From assembly GCA_963969345.1 (NCBI GenBank), contig OZ017770.1:939246-1003245 (forward strand): a DNA stretch of 64,000 nucleotides, read 5' to 3'. Origin of the DNA: Turbatrix aceti (taxonomy: Eukaryota; Nematoda; Chromadorea; Rhabditida; Panagrolaimidae). The position numbers and the translations under genes were made by a program. Below the pieces are notes generated by a model. That model was not told the DNA's origin, ran no database searches, and saw only the letters and a list, made by a program, of their open reading frames with translations. Of the stretch, positions 35,686 through 53,729 are shown piece after piece. Within the stretch, counting starts at the first letter, position 1. The number at the start of each line of letters is the position of its first letter.

Positions 35686-37974
35686 CTGAAATTTTTAATG
35701 GTTTTGCATAAAAAATCAAAGAAAGGCAAAGATTGAAAACGGGTATTCAATAGAAATGATACAAACGATTCAAGTGATTAAAGCATGCACATCACAAAAA
35801 TCACAAAAGAAACCAGCCAGAGGGGGAAAAGGATTCAAGCTGACCGGTAGAAGGATAGGTGTGAACGAAAAAGATATGGAAACGAAGAGCAATTGACAGT
35901 GAGTGCGCATTTGGCTACACACACTCATATTTGTTTGTAGAGTGTGTTTGGCCTTAGCTTCCAGGTAGAAATCAAAATAAGTGACCATTACTCCAATTTG
36001 TAAAGAAAGAAAGAAATTGAAGTCCTCTCACTCTTGCAGAAAACACAAAATTGACTATTGGGACTGGCCAAACTTCCTGCTGTTACGTTGAAAGCATAGA
36101 CAACAATACCAGTAGGGGATTGGTCATCGTCACGCTCTTATACCACGAATACTTGTAAAATCGCGAAAACAATATTACAGGCAACAGTGAAACAACACAA
36201 AGATGGGGCTGAAGGAATCCGAGAGTTCTTGCGTGTTGTCAAGGTAAAAATGAGCGTATATTTGAGTTATTTGATCCGTTTGAGCCAATTGTTTGAACTT
36301 GCTCAGCAAGATTACAATCATTACAATGAAAACCCGCAAAGTGATCAAGGTTAGGAGAGTCACACGCTTTTCTTTCCTTTGCCTAACTAAAAATAACAAT
36401 AATCAACATCTAGGGAAATCACTTTTTTAAGATGCCACTTTCAATAACAAAAGGTAAAGTACGTAGTTGACTGTGAGTGAAGATGGATGAAAATTGCTTG
36501 AAAAACGACGTCGTCGGACAAAAACGCTTGGCGCAAAAAAAATATGTAAAAGACGCTGCTCTCACAGCCGGTGCAATTGACCCTCATCGTACGTCGTCCT
36601 TCTGGCGGCAAAAAAAAGAAGTTTCCTTCTACGGATCCATCGTTGACTGACTTACGAGCGATTATTTTTGTGTAACTAAAAGTACCTGTTTTGAGTAAAT
36701 GCGCAAAAGCAGCGGGTGATAAAACGGAGCATTTCAATTTCAGTTAATGTACTTGGCAGCAACAGCCTCGGTGACAATAGATTTGCGCAGTGGATTGCAG
36801 AAATTTCTGCAATGCGTTAATTAAAAGTCAAAAGCTATTAACAATTTAGGAAGACACCGTGAAATTGAAGAAAATGGCAACAACAACGAACGGCGGCGTT
36901 GCAAACATTTTTAGGTGAATTTCCGTGTCACGGCAACGAGGAAAGCTATGAAGTAATCGCGCGATCGCGAAGGAAAACCCAAGGTGCTTGGCCACCACGA
37001 CCACACCGTCATCATCCCTTCGTCTCGCTTGCGCTCCGTACACTCAAAAGGTGCATCTGAACGGATACAAATAACTTGAGGAGTTTTATGTGCGTCCGTA
37101 TTGTGCCGAAAGGTTTTGTGTGGCTTTGTCATACGAAACTGGTCGGAGGAGTCTCCAGTCCATAGAATACGGCTTTTTTTAGTCGAAAATTAGTTTTTGA
37201 TGAAATGAAAAGTCAAGCATAAAAATATTGTATGGGGCAATTTACAATGTTTTCATGCGTTGAAAAACAACTAGAACGTCGGGTGGTTTTCCAATTCAAT
37301 GGATGATTTAAGTAGTTGGTTGAATTCATGATGATGGTGCACATCCCAAACGATGATGATGACCACACCACCAGAATGACGGCCGGGGTCCTCCGTCAGT
37401 CGAGGCCACCTGCGTAGAGGTGTTTGACAGTCCGTCGTATGGCTTGTAAGGGTTTCAGCAATCTCCAGAGAAAGAGTGTACAAAGCAGAAAGAGAGCCTA
37501 TTGGATTTACGTATTTATACAGGTGGTGCGTATTTTGCCTCATCATGTCCATTTGCGCGACATTTGGCAGTGTGCTCTTAAATTTTAATTTACATTTCAT
37601 TAACGTCATGAAATTCATTTGACGTGTTGATTGGAATGGTCAGTTTGACATTTTTTTATTTACACCATACAGAAAAAAATCAGCAAACGTTGTCAGTTGT
37701 AGAAAACAGGAATAAAGCATGCACTTGATGATCAACTTGTTTTTCTTGAGCGTAGCCAAGTATTGATGGGAATCATAGAGTCTCGGGGTCGGGGGGTTGT
37801 TCGATATATACTTCGTTCTACTTATATACGACAAAAACAAAGATCGAAAAAAAGAGAAAACAATGCATGTTTCAATGTAATAAAAAATACGTTACGCAGT
37901 AAATAATACAAATAATAAATCATGGTCGAGGTTGATCTTTACTCATTTGCGTATATTGTAAGCCTTCGAAGTCT
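35686..37974. other. Region between membrane-protein gene and collagen gene
   Basis: About 2.3 kb. Candidate 5' exons of the membrane-protein gene may lie near 36175-36390 and 35920-36150, as described in that entry. Frames at 36441-36737, 36846-37132 and 37271-37618 on the minus strand have no recognised features or matching splice sites. The 3' UTR of the collagen gene should start below 37975. Confidence 0.45.
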
Positions 37975-44194
<6,220 letters not shown>

Positions 44195-46868
44195 TTTGCT
44201 AACTAGTACTACTGTCGCATACTACGCTGAAAAAATATTCACAAATCAATTGGCTGACATTAGTCACGGGAAAAAAACAGAGGTCGCCACAATTCATACA
44301 AACGAAGACGGAAATCGCAACACTACTGCTTCAAAAGCAGAAATTAGCTCCTGTTTCCGGTCAAGTCCATAAGCCTGTCCCCGGTCGTTAACATGTTAGA
44401 AATGGCTTTTCAAAGGTTACAGAAGCAAATATTGAACAGCAAGCATATCAATGGCGCTTTTGGGGCATCGTATGAAAGGACACATGTACAATGAGGCGTG
44501 GTGGAACGCAGGTGTAATAAAAAGACTGAAAACGTATTCAAAAAATAGGAAAACGCTGATTTTTTATGGATGCGGGGCATCGTACACAGGATGATGAACG
44601 CTATAAGTGTCAAGAGTCCCGAACAATCGACATGCCAAAAAAATTATGTTCAAAAAAATAGACAGGTTTGTCACGGCGACGACAAATTGCAACAGCAGGT
44701 CACCAAGAGTCAGCCATTAATCTCGATTGAGATATATATGCTTGCATTTTTATGGCACACGACCAAACCTCAGATGGTTATCAAGGGGGGTTAGGTAACA
44801 ATGGGAGAGAGCGCATAAAAAAGAGACCAATCAGTGATGGGAAACCTTGACCGCCGAAAAATTCGTTAAAACACTCGCGGACTGCGGCCAAGGAGGACCT
44901 GGTGCTTGCCAGCCTTCTCCTTCGTTTCACTTTGGTTACATGCTGCTCGCGCTCCGCCCTCTTCACATCTCCCACTCTAGCTTAGCACAGCTCACGCATA
45001 AAGCAAGACCACACACTTTTTGGACCCCGTGTATATAGAAAGCGAGACTGGTCAGAAGTCCTACTTTGTAAATTTTCACGCCTCTGAAGGCAATTTAATT
45101 TAGGCTACCAAAATCATTTCGAGAGTCATAAGGAACCGTTATCCAGAAAGAACTGCCAGCACTGCCTGCCGGCCTGCCATTATACTGAAGCAATTTGTTG
45201 CGCGTAACATTGCCGCGCATTGGCAGGGCAGGCGGTCGCTCAAAGGGTTGTGCGTCGTACAAATGGAAGCCGACTGAATATAGGGCAAATTAATAAGCAT
45301 TGCATTGTTTTGAGTCTATTTGACAGCACTTGACGTCCAATATGTTGTGCTAAGTTTGATTAATGAAAACCTGGAGGAAAATGTGCAATAAATCAATTTA
45401 GGAAGTGTCAATGTGTTACCCTGCGGTGGTGTGCCGTGAGAGGAAGAAAACAAAAAGACAAGGCAAAATAAAAATTAGAATTAGCATAATGGGTCAATTT
45501 TAAAGAAAGGAAGAAGCATTACGATGCGCACGACACCGTCGCTTGCCTTCACAAAGAGACAATGAGCCAATTTGTTTTTCCCAACATAATAAACATGGGT
45601 TATAAGCGTTGTTGTTTGCGATCTTTCATCGGCATGCGTCCTTTCAGGTGGCCCGGTTATCAGATTAGTCGGACAGCTCAATCGAAAAATGAATAAATGA
45701 TTGATGCGCGTATTCGATATGCTAATCCTTGTTTTTCGGCATGAAGATCGCGTAACCTTGGCCAAGAACAGGGAGCTAGTGTATACACCGGTACGCCTAT
45801 TTGCACAAAGGATGATGATCGCGTCATCATGCATTGTCATTGTTTGTCGGAGTCTTCCCATTCTGGACACTGGCCGGAAAGCGGGAAGAACGCTACAATT
45901 GTCAGCGAGCGAGTGCCGATGAAACAAAGTCTCTTCGCCTTGCATCCGATGAGTTCATTACACCGGTGTCTAAGTATGGATGGTTTCTGCACAGCATGCA
46001 CACAACACTCACGATGCAAATTTATGTTTTGACAACATTTTACGCTCTGATAGTCGGCTACAAGTGAATTGTTATTCCAAGTTGACCTCATGCTGTTGTC
46101 TACAAGCGACATCACAAGAATAACCAATGAACGGTCATTCTCAGTTTTTCAATTCGTGTCATAGCATGTTACAATTATGCTTGTAGAAGTGTGACTGACT
46201 TGGCGCATTGCATTTGTCATTCATCGGTCAAGAAGTCACCAGACAGACAATCATTTTCCCACCCCGCAAGATTTTCACTTGAGGATGACAAAAGGTACCG
46301 ATCGATGGAAAGTCAGATGTCCGACATCACAAAAAAAGAACAGATAATGTCTGTTGACAAATCCAAAATTGTCATTTAACTCAATGGTCACCTAAATAGC
46401 AATTTTTATTTGACAGTTAGGTATCCGTTATTCTGTCAAGGTCGAAGTTTTTTTCACACTTTTTTTCTGCACTACATAGGGTATGATTTCGAGCCAGTAA
46501 GTCTCCACATAATTATCCTCAAAATACCTGACTTTTTTGCTCTGACAATGAAAAAAGTCAGTACAAGTAGTACAATGCTTTTTTTGTCATTGTGTAAAAC
46601 AAAATTCATTCTACTGGCTTACAATGTGATTGAAAGCATGACTGATTGTCTGTCCTGACTCGTTCCTGATCGTTTGTTTAATCAAGGATACAAATGACTC
46701 TAGGGCAGGCGGGCGATATTTAACAAAATTTGATAACTTTAGAACCTTGACCCCGTTTTTTGAAAGACTGATATATTAGCGTCGTGCAATCGGAAAATGA
46801 CACTGTTTTTGAGCCAGTTTTATTTCTTGAATTGTTTTGTGTATAGCCTACGCTTGCAGATCTAAATT
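44195..46868. other. Intergenic region, about 2.7 kb, no gene seen
   Basis: Divergent spacer between the collagen gene and the EGF gene. An imperfect inverted repeat of CTGCCTGCC...GGCAGG type occurs near 45166-45236. Frames of up to 154 codons at 45481-45945 have no domain or splice support. Confidence 0.5.
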
Positions 46869-47401
46869 ATGTATATGAAACCTGCCGTTGCTTTTCTACT
46901 CGTTGTTGGCGCCGTCGTTGCTGAAAAGAACGTCAAAACTCAGCAAGATCCGATCAAACAGGCCTACTTGAAACGTCAAGCCAGACAAGCCGAATCTACA
47001 ACTGCCCAAACATCTACTATTGCAACGCCGTCTAACACCGCAGAAGCTTGCAGCTCGGAGGACTGTGGTGGACGTGGTACTTGCTTTGGTACCAAGCAAT
47101 CTCCAATTTGTCTTTGCCAACTGGGATACGCCGGCACACGCTGTGAAGACAGTACGTTGAAGATGTTTGAATGAGTTCTTGACTCGACTGATCTCTGCTT
47201 CTTACAGCTTATTGCGATAGCGCTCGAGACTGCAACGGACATGGTCTCTGCATGGGCACTCAACGACAATTCACCTGCCTCTGCAACTTGGGTTTTGGCG
47301 GTGAACGCTGTGAGACGGAAGTCGCTTCAATCGTGACCCTGCCGACTACCGTAACTGCACCAGCTGGTTCTGCTTCCGAAACCACCCCGACCAGCGCCTA
47401 A
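46869..47401 (+). CDS. Secreted protein with two EGF-like domains
   Basis: Two exons (46869-47151, 47208-47401) encode 158 residues. A signal peptide (MYMKPAVAFLLVVGAVVA) is followed by a basic Gln/Lys stretch containing KRQAR, a possible proprotein-convertase site. A Thr/Ser-rich linker precedes EGF 1 (CSSEDCGGRGTCFG, then ICLCQLGYAGTRC) and EGF 2 (CDSARDCNGHGLCMG, then FTCLCNLGFGGERC). Each has six cysteines in the C-x-C, G-x-G-x-C arrangement of EGF domains. The tail is Thr/Ala-rich, suited to O-glycosylation, with no membrane anchor. Specific function unknown. It is convergent with the first saposin gene, stops 97 bp apart, with an AATAAA at 47483-47488. Confidence 0.9.
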
Positions 47402-47482
47402 TTTCGCAAATATGAATAATAATAAGCTTTTCAATCTTCGGATACACCGCATTACACGATCATAAGTACTTTATAAGGTAAT

Positions 47483-47488
47483 AATAAA
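47483..47488 (+). terminator. Poly(A) signal of the EGF gene
   Basis: AATAAA 82 bp after the EGF gene stop, in the gap before the convergent saposin gene stop at 47499. Confidence 0.45.
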
Positions 47489-47498
47489 TTACAAGATT

Positions 47499-48192
47499 TC
47501 AACAAGCGTGAAGAATTTGACAAACACGACCGTCCTGGATGAGTTCCTGCAACTTGTTTACAAACACAGTGGTATAGCCGCCTAGAATGTTCAGGCATAA
47601 AGCCTTGCTCGATTCCGACATATCAGCGCACAAAAAGTGATTGATGTGCTTTATGAGATACTTTTTGACTTCTTCATTCGACAGTTCGGCTGTCAAAAGT
47701 GTAGATAACGCACTACAGCTTTTGCACACATTAACACCTTCAAAATCGGATAGTGTCACGCCATTTTTGTAGCTTTCTAAAAATATAATCGTCTATTGTA
47801 CTATAAGCAGCAAAACACTAACTGTTATTTTCACAGGGTAGTACAGCAGAACAAATCTGACTTGACTTAAAGTGATAAGCGGTCATGTTAATGATCGTGG
47901 GTCCATAAAGGTCGATAAAATCATTGCATCCATCGCACATAGCCGCTGGCAACATAGGACAGAAATCAGTTTCCAACGCCCCAGACAATGATTCCTTAAA
48001 ACACATGTTGTTTTTGTTTATTTGGAAAGCTATTATTCTTACCACAAATGACTGCTTTCTGGCTTTAATTAGCAGGACGTCAACAAACAACTCGCATTCC
48101 AAGCAGCTGGGAAAATTCTTTTTCAGATGTTTTTTATTTGTCTGCTGGGCCCCTTTGTGAAACGCACGAATCAGGCGATATACCCTTTGCAA
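47499..48192 (-). CDS. Saposin-domain protein with unresolved start (possible pseudogene)
   Basis: Three exons (48192-48043, 47994-47823, 47776-47499) join in phase and encode two saposin B-type domains. Domain 1 has CLEC, FCPMLPAAMC, then ICSAVLPC. Domain 2 has VCKSC, FLCADM, KALCLNI and VCQILHAC. Saposin-like proteins of nematodes bind lipids, and some permeabilise bacterial membranes in the gut. No in-frame ATG exists in exon 1. An upstream ATG at 48240 opens a signal-peptide-like start (MHIKKSSFIITVGYI) in the same frame but is cut by TAG at 48195-48193, directly before the exon; that TAG also looks like an acceptor (ATATTTAG). Either an upstream exon was missed, trans-splicing feeds another start, or the gene is broken. 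It is a tandem paralogue of the next gene. Confidence 0.72.
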
Positions 48193-48433
48193 CTAAATAT
48201 ATCCAACAGTAATGATAAATGAACTCTTTTTTATATGCATTTAATATTATGGCACAGCTCAAAAATATACAATTTGAGTGTGTTAGTAGTATATATTGCA
48301 TGCAGGTTTGGTTAGTTAAAAAAATGCATAATAATAAAACTGTTGCTTTCGTTGCATAGATTCACGTTTGTTTTTCATTGCAAAAATTATACAAGATATT
48401 AAAACTTTTTGCCTTGAAATTGTCTTTGACCTC

Positions 48434-49331
48434 TTATTCCAAAAGAGCCTTGACAATGCGCTTACCAACCTTAGGCTTGCCAACAATCATAGAGCTGGGA
48501 CAGAGCTGGATGTTGACGCAGAACTATAAATAAAAGATAATTAAACACTGTTACATTTTAACTCAAGTAAAAACCTGTTTGGGGTTTTGCAGAGCATTAT
48601 GCAGCTCTTGGAAAAGATCGGGCAAGAAGTCGTCGACGAAGATGTCGCACTAAAAGTGATAGTGATAAATTACGTAACCGCCGACTTTATGACCTTAAAA
48701 AGCGGTAAAAAAGCATACCGATCCGCGGTATTGACCTAGACGAGAGCACACGTTCTGGGAAATAAACGTGCGAATCTGCTTTTGTGTGTCAGCATCGTCG
48801 ACAACTTCTTGGAGCTCATGAATACCGAACTGGCACTCTTCGCAGAGAAGGTCTTTCGGGCCTTCAAGCTTCGACAGGAAGTGCTCTGCGAAGTACTGTC
48901 CAACAGTGTGGAACTGGGTCAGGCGCTTGTTGTTACAGAAACGAAGGTACTTGCAGATCTCATCCGATTTCTAAAAACAACAAAACGAATAAAAAAACAC
49001 TTGGAACACGTTTCAACCGCATGTTAAGTAAAAAAAGTACCAGGTAAGGAAGAAGTTCTTTGATAAAAAGATCAAGTTTGCTGGCGATAAGTCTGCATTC
49101 ATACGGGTGGGCGACACGAGGGCAAAACACATTTTCAATTTCTTCCTTGATTAACGCAATCTTAGCCGGATCCTGGAGGTTTTTGATCACAGTGTTAACG
49201 TAGTCCACACATTTGTCGCATGATGCAACGAAGCGGGGAGCATTTTTAGGAGTTTTGTTTGCCTTGAGTGTGTTGTCCTTGATGGCATAAACACTGACGC
49301 ATAGCAGACAAATCAAGCCTAGCAACTTCAT
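48434..49331 (-). CDS. spp: Secreted protein with two saposin B-type domains (SPP family)
   Basis: Four exons (49331-49041, 48970-48719, 48649-48575, 48523-48434) encode 235 residues. The signal peptide is MKLLGLICLLCVSVYA. Domain 1 carries CDKCVDYV, VFCPRV, ECRLIA, then ICKYLRFC after the first intron. Domain 2 carries LLCEECQFGI, NVCSRLG, CDIFVDDF and FCVNIQLCPSS. Each domain has the six cysteines of a saposin fold. Nematode SPP proteins bind lipids or disrupt membranes and are usually expressed in the gut; which applies here is unknown. The exon structure places domain boundaries inside introns. GC content is higher than that of its tandem neighbour, suggesting stronger expression or codon selection. 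Confidence 0.9.
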
Positions 49332-50225
49332 CTTTGGCTAATTCTGGAAACAATACACAGATAAAAATGGAAAAACAAAAAAATCACGCGATCTACGAGT
49401 CGAACGTTAAGAATATAGTTTTGCAAAATTAAAGAACAACCGATTTCAGTCTAATGTTTAACAGCGTTTTTGCCGACAACAGCAAAATAGCAAAAGCCTG
49501 CTTCGACTCTCAGAGTGACACGATCGACTCCGATCCTTGTGACGGCCGGACGCTGCCGGACAGAAATCGACTGACTCCACCTAGTTATAGCGTTCGTGGC
49601 CTGGTAACAGACCTTATGACCAGAAAAAAATTGCCAAATGTTGAGCGCAGGAAAACCACCAAAATACGAGTATATTAAAAAAACAGTTTAAAATACGTAT
49701 GAGTACAAAATACGTTTCGGTGATTGAAACAAAGTACCGTAATATACATAGCGATGGTCGAAGAAGGTATAAAAAATATTTTTGCAACTTCTAGGAGAAG
49801 ACATACGAAAAAATAATCGTTGGTGGCAAACAAGTTTTATTTGTAGTTTAACATGAACCGCACATGAATAAGAAAAGTCATCTTAACTATTCACGCGTAC
49901 ACATCAAATTTTCACTTTTATATACCCCGTCATCACATCGATATTTCATTAAGTGACTGATTTTTCAGTGATAGAAAGCTCGTAAATATCGCAACTATTT
50001 TTTTGCATTCTAGAAGCTTCCGGCGAATATTCTTATCCCGCATATACATCTCCTTGATAAATTTTAGACAAATGATCAAGGGTCCCGAGACCATTGAATT
50101 TGGCGAGTTGTAAAAAATCAGGTGAGAAGAACGTTTCTCAGCAAAACCACGTTCTTCTCATAAAAACTTTGTTTATGCCAAGGAATTTGAAAGACAGTTG
50201 AACACGAACAGTCAAGAAACCGGAT
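49332..50225. other. Spacer between saposin and astacin genes
   Basis: About 890 bp. A 74-codon plus-strand frame at 49454-49678 has no recognisable feature. Just past the astacin stop lies a perfect 11-bp inverted repeat annotated separately. Confidence 0.5.
50123..50160. repeat. Perfect 11-bp-stem hairpin downstream of the astacin gene
   Basis: TGAGAAGAACG (50123-50133) and CGTTCTTCTCA (50150-50160) are exact inverted copies around a 16-nt loop. It lies 66-103 bp past the stop of the astacin gene, probably within its 3' UTR. Confidence 0.7.
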
Positions 50226-52061
50226 TTAGCCAAAACGCTGATAGTAAGGCATTGGATCATTCGAAAACATTGATCGTTGAACTACAGGGTTACCGGTGAG
50301 TGCAGGATTATTTGGAGAGCCCGGAGGTCCCATTGCAACAGCTGCTACTGGACGGCCAGCTTGAGGGGCTGCGAACGGGGAAGCAGGGGGTGCGAGAGGT
50401 GGTGAGGGGGGTTTTGCGATTGATCCAGGAATCGGGGGCGTACAGTATCCACATGACAAAGCACAAAACTCTTTCATAATTTTTTCAAAAAAGAATGATT
50501 GACAGCGATCGAGCCACCGCCAGCACAGGGTTGTTTTATCAGCACATACTGAAAAATAAAGAAAACGACTTGACTAAATAACGCATTAACCGATAACAAA
50601 CCTTCTTTGGAGTTTTCAGACGTAGGTGTTGATACCTTGTTGACTCTTGTAAGTATGGAATTGTCTATGGGAGGAGTACCAGGTACCACGACTGGTGGCA
50701 TGACCGGCTGGACGGGTGAAACAACGACGCCTGAAGTCTGCGGCGGCGGTGCGGGGGGTGCGGGTTGTGCTCCGGGCAATACAGCCTGAGGCAACACAGG
50801 TCCGGCAAAGGTGTTTCCGCCATTGAGCATAGAACTGAGTGCAACTGCACTGATTAAATCCGGATCCTGAAATTTTAGATCAAAAAACAGGTTCAACTGC
50901 ACCAAAATAAAAATCATACCGGACATCTATACATTTTTCTAATTTTCGTCAGATCAACGGGACTGAAGTCAATCGCGGACCCCATAATGGGTGTCATTTC
51001 CGGTTTCTTTGCCATGAGAGTTTCAAATCCGTTTTTGCTAAATGCCATGCTATCGTAGTGCATAATTGAGTGATAATCGTAAGCCTCGCCGTAGTATGAG
51101 CTTTCAGTTAGGTCGACCCGTCCAAACTGATCGTACGCGTCCTTGTCAATATTGTGCCACATAATGTTTATAAACTGGTCTCTATCCCATCGTTCGTGTT
51201 CGTGATAAAAGCCAAGTGAATGCATCAATTCGTGAATTGCAGTGTCATATTGCAAGCATCCGTCGTCCAGCGATAGCTCTTGTCTTCCACCGGCGCGTCC
51301 GACATCAGAAAAGCAACTAAACAAAAACAGTTGGATAAAAATGTATTTCTCGGAAAAATAACTAAAAAAACAAACCCATCGATTTTTCCGATGTAAAGAT
51401 AATCGTGGTCGAAAGCAGTTTTTGGAACAAATCTAATGCAGGTTTTGGATTGGTATTCTTGAAAAGCCCTTGCCAAGACTGCTCGTTCTCGCTCGTTGTA
51501 CTGTGCGCTTAACACGTAAGGTATCCGTCCGCTAGGCCATACTTTGATCATCGACACAACACCATTTCTTCTAATTCCTTCTTTGCCTTTCTGAAATCAA
51601 AGTACAACTTGATATTGGACGGTATCGTATCACACTAACCAATCCCCAAGCTGCTTTGCCCCGGATATCACCGCGGAAGTATTTTTGCTGTGTTAGCACG
51701 TGATGTCTGGACTGTCTGACTGAAAAAATATAAATAAAAAATTCATTATTCTTGCAAAACTAAGAAAATCTTACTAATCTCGTCTCCGAGCAATTCGGCA
51801 TTTTTAAAATCTGCATCAGTGAGTTGAACTACTTCTTGGTCTGAAATATGAATTTTATCAAAGCCAGTCTCGCGAGGAGACTCACCATCTAACGGTCTGA
51901 GATAGTCTTCTTCTGTCAGAAATGTTTCGTTTTTCACTTGTTCTAAAATTTTTTTTTATGTAATTTCAAAACTGCTTTTTTTGAATCATACCTGTGGACA
52001 CGATATTAATTAAAAATAAATAAAGAACAGTATTTAACAACCAATATGAAGTACAGTTCAT
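50226..52061 (-). CDS. nas: Astacin-type zinc metalloprotease with C-terminal ShKT domain
   Basis: Seven exons (52061-51992, 51942-51775, 51719-51640, 51590-51376, 51316-50920, 50866-50602, 50548-50226) encode 505 residues. A signal peptide ([17 protein letters not shown]) and a propeptide with the HHVLTQ region precede the mature start after RGKAAWG. The catalytic domain shows [11 protein letters not shown], the zinc site [19 protein letters not shown] (three His, catalytic Glu, fifth ligand region) and the Met-turn [11 protein letters not shown]. All key residues are present. A Pro-rich linker leads to a six-cysteine ShKT (SXC) domain from [12 protein letters not shown] to CALSCGYC, and a Pro/Ala-rich tail. 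Nematode NAS proteases of this layout act in cuticle moulting, hatching or digestion; the substrate is unknown. Confidence 0.93.
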
Positions 52062-53729
52062 TGCTCTCTGGGCATGTTTGTGAGTTGCACAATCACCGGA
52101 GTCGTCAAATGGCAACAAAACGAAGGACGAAGAATTATCGTCGGTGGCGAATCGCTTGTTGACACCTGTAGGTTACCCTGTAATCAAGTTTCAGTTAGCA
52201 TCAAGCAAAAACGAGGGGTAGAAGAGATAAGGGGTACTGGTTGACGGAAAGCAATACACGCGGATAAAACGGCTTGGTAGAATTTTTTTACTGTTGCACA
52301 ACACAATGTCGGCAATCCGGTGAGAGAGAAAGCGATTAACGAACGCGTTTTTCAGAATCAGGGCCTCAATCAGGTACCTAAAGCCCCTGCGTAACCGAGC
52401 ATATGCATACGGCCAACAAGGCATGGAGCAAAAAAAGAGTGAGAGTGTACCTCGTAGTTGCATCAATATGCGGGAGGGAAAAACAGGCTATTGCGTCTAC
52501 CGGAAGGCAATGCTACCGAATGATGGATTTTTGGATCGAGCTGGGTGCTTTTCATACTGCTAGTCGTTTACTTCCAGCTTCCAAAACAGTCCCTTTGAAG
52601 ACGACGATGACAATCGCCTCAAAAACTGGAGTTATACTGAGGAAACAGCAGCATATGCTGGTCAAGCATTCAAAGATCGAGAAACGCGAAGAGAGCACAG
52701 AGACACGGGTCTGGTTTTGGGCGGGTGCATCCTGTACCTCCAAGGTACCAAGTTCTGTCTACCAAGAGGTATCAGACATCTCTCTAATATTTTTTCTAGC
52801 TTTTTGCAGCTTTGTCCCACCTGTTTTTTTAACCCGGTTCAAAAAGTTAAGGAAGAGCGAACTTTTTATATGCAGAAATGAAATCTTCTGAATTGCTCTC
52901 CTTTTTTTCATCAGTTGGTCACATGTGTGCGCGTGTGTGTGTCAAATCCCCATAACTTGACCCTGTACTCGATGCAATGTATTGTTATCCAGTTTTGAGG
53001 TGAAGTGAGGCAATGGTATACAGGGCCAGAAACTGACACATATCCGGTTGAGTTTAAGATGAGGCTTGACCGACCGGAAGCATGTTGTTTGCGGTCAAAA
53101 AAACAACAAATAAACTGGTTACCGGGAAGTGGGTTAGCTAATTGGCTTGCACTCCTCGCTGCGTAATGTCCTGATCAGCGGTTTTCCTTCAACTCTCAAC
53201 GGTGCAAAAGCTGTGCAAACAAGTGCATTCGTCATATTTTTGCTATTACTAAAGTAGCTGTTTAGAGGTACTTGTTGACAGCATTTAGTGTTATTTTGGT
53301 AAATTGTTTTCCAGAAATGTCAACTTCTATATTAGGGGATTAATCGATAAACAGTTCCAAATACAAAGTTTAAAGTTTAAGAGAAAGATGAATAAACATG
53401 GTCATCTCTTGTTTCCCGACAAAGCTGATCGTCGAAAAACAAGTTTCTTTCCATTCTTGCGGAAATGTATCTATCAAACCACATAAAAAAATTGTACAGT
53501 TACATGCCTCCAAGTATTACAATCGAATATACTCAAAACTTTTATTTGGACAATAAAGAAGAAATTGTTAGATAAAAGCGAGGGATCAAGTTCAATATAT
53601 CTGGGACACAGTTGTGCTCCGGCCAGCCCTCACTAGACTGGCTTGCATGTATACATGTATGTGATTATTATATTGCGCAATGCTGCGCCGCCAAAAACTT
53701 GAATTTTAACATGCTGATTACAATGTTCT
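52062..53729. other. Intergenic region, about 1.7 kb, no gene seen
   Basis: Separates the astacin promoter from the dihydropyrimidinase 3' end (both minus strand). A GT/TG microsatellite of about 20 bp occurs near 52924-52942. A 162-codon plus frame at 52403-52891 has no domain and is most likely spurious. Confidence 0.5.

Noticed and set aside
37271..37618. 116-codon minus-strand frame with a His run (VHHHHEF)
   Set aside because: No homology I recognise, no splice partners and no upstream acceptor; nothing separates it from chance.
45166..45236. GC-rich imperfect inverted repeat (CTGCCTGCC...GGCAGG)
   Set aside because: Mismatches and a long loop make a stable structure doubtful; may be simple drift of a CTGCC repeat.
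52403..52891. 162-codon plus frame between DHP and the astacin gene
   Set aside because: Ordinary length for a stop-poor stretch; no signal peptide, domain or conserved motif.
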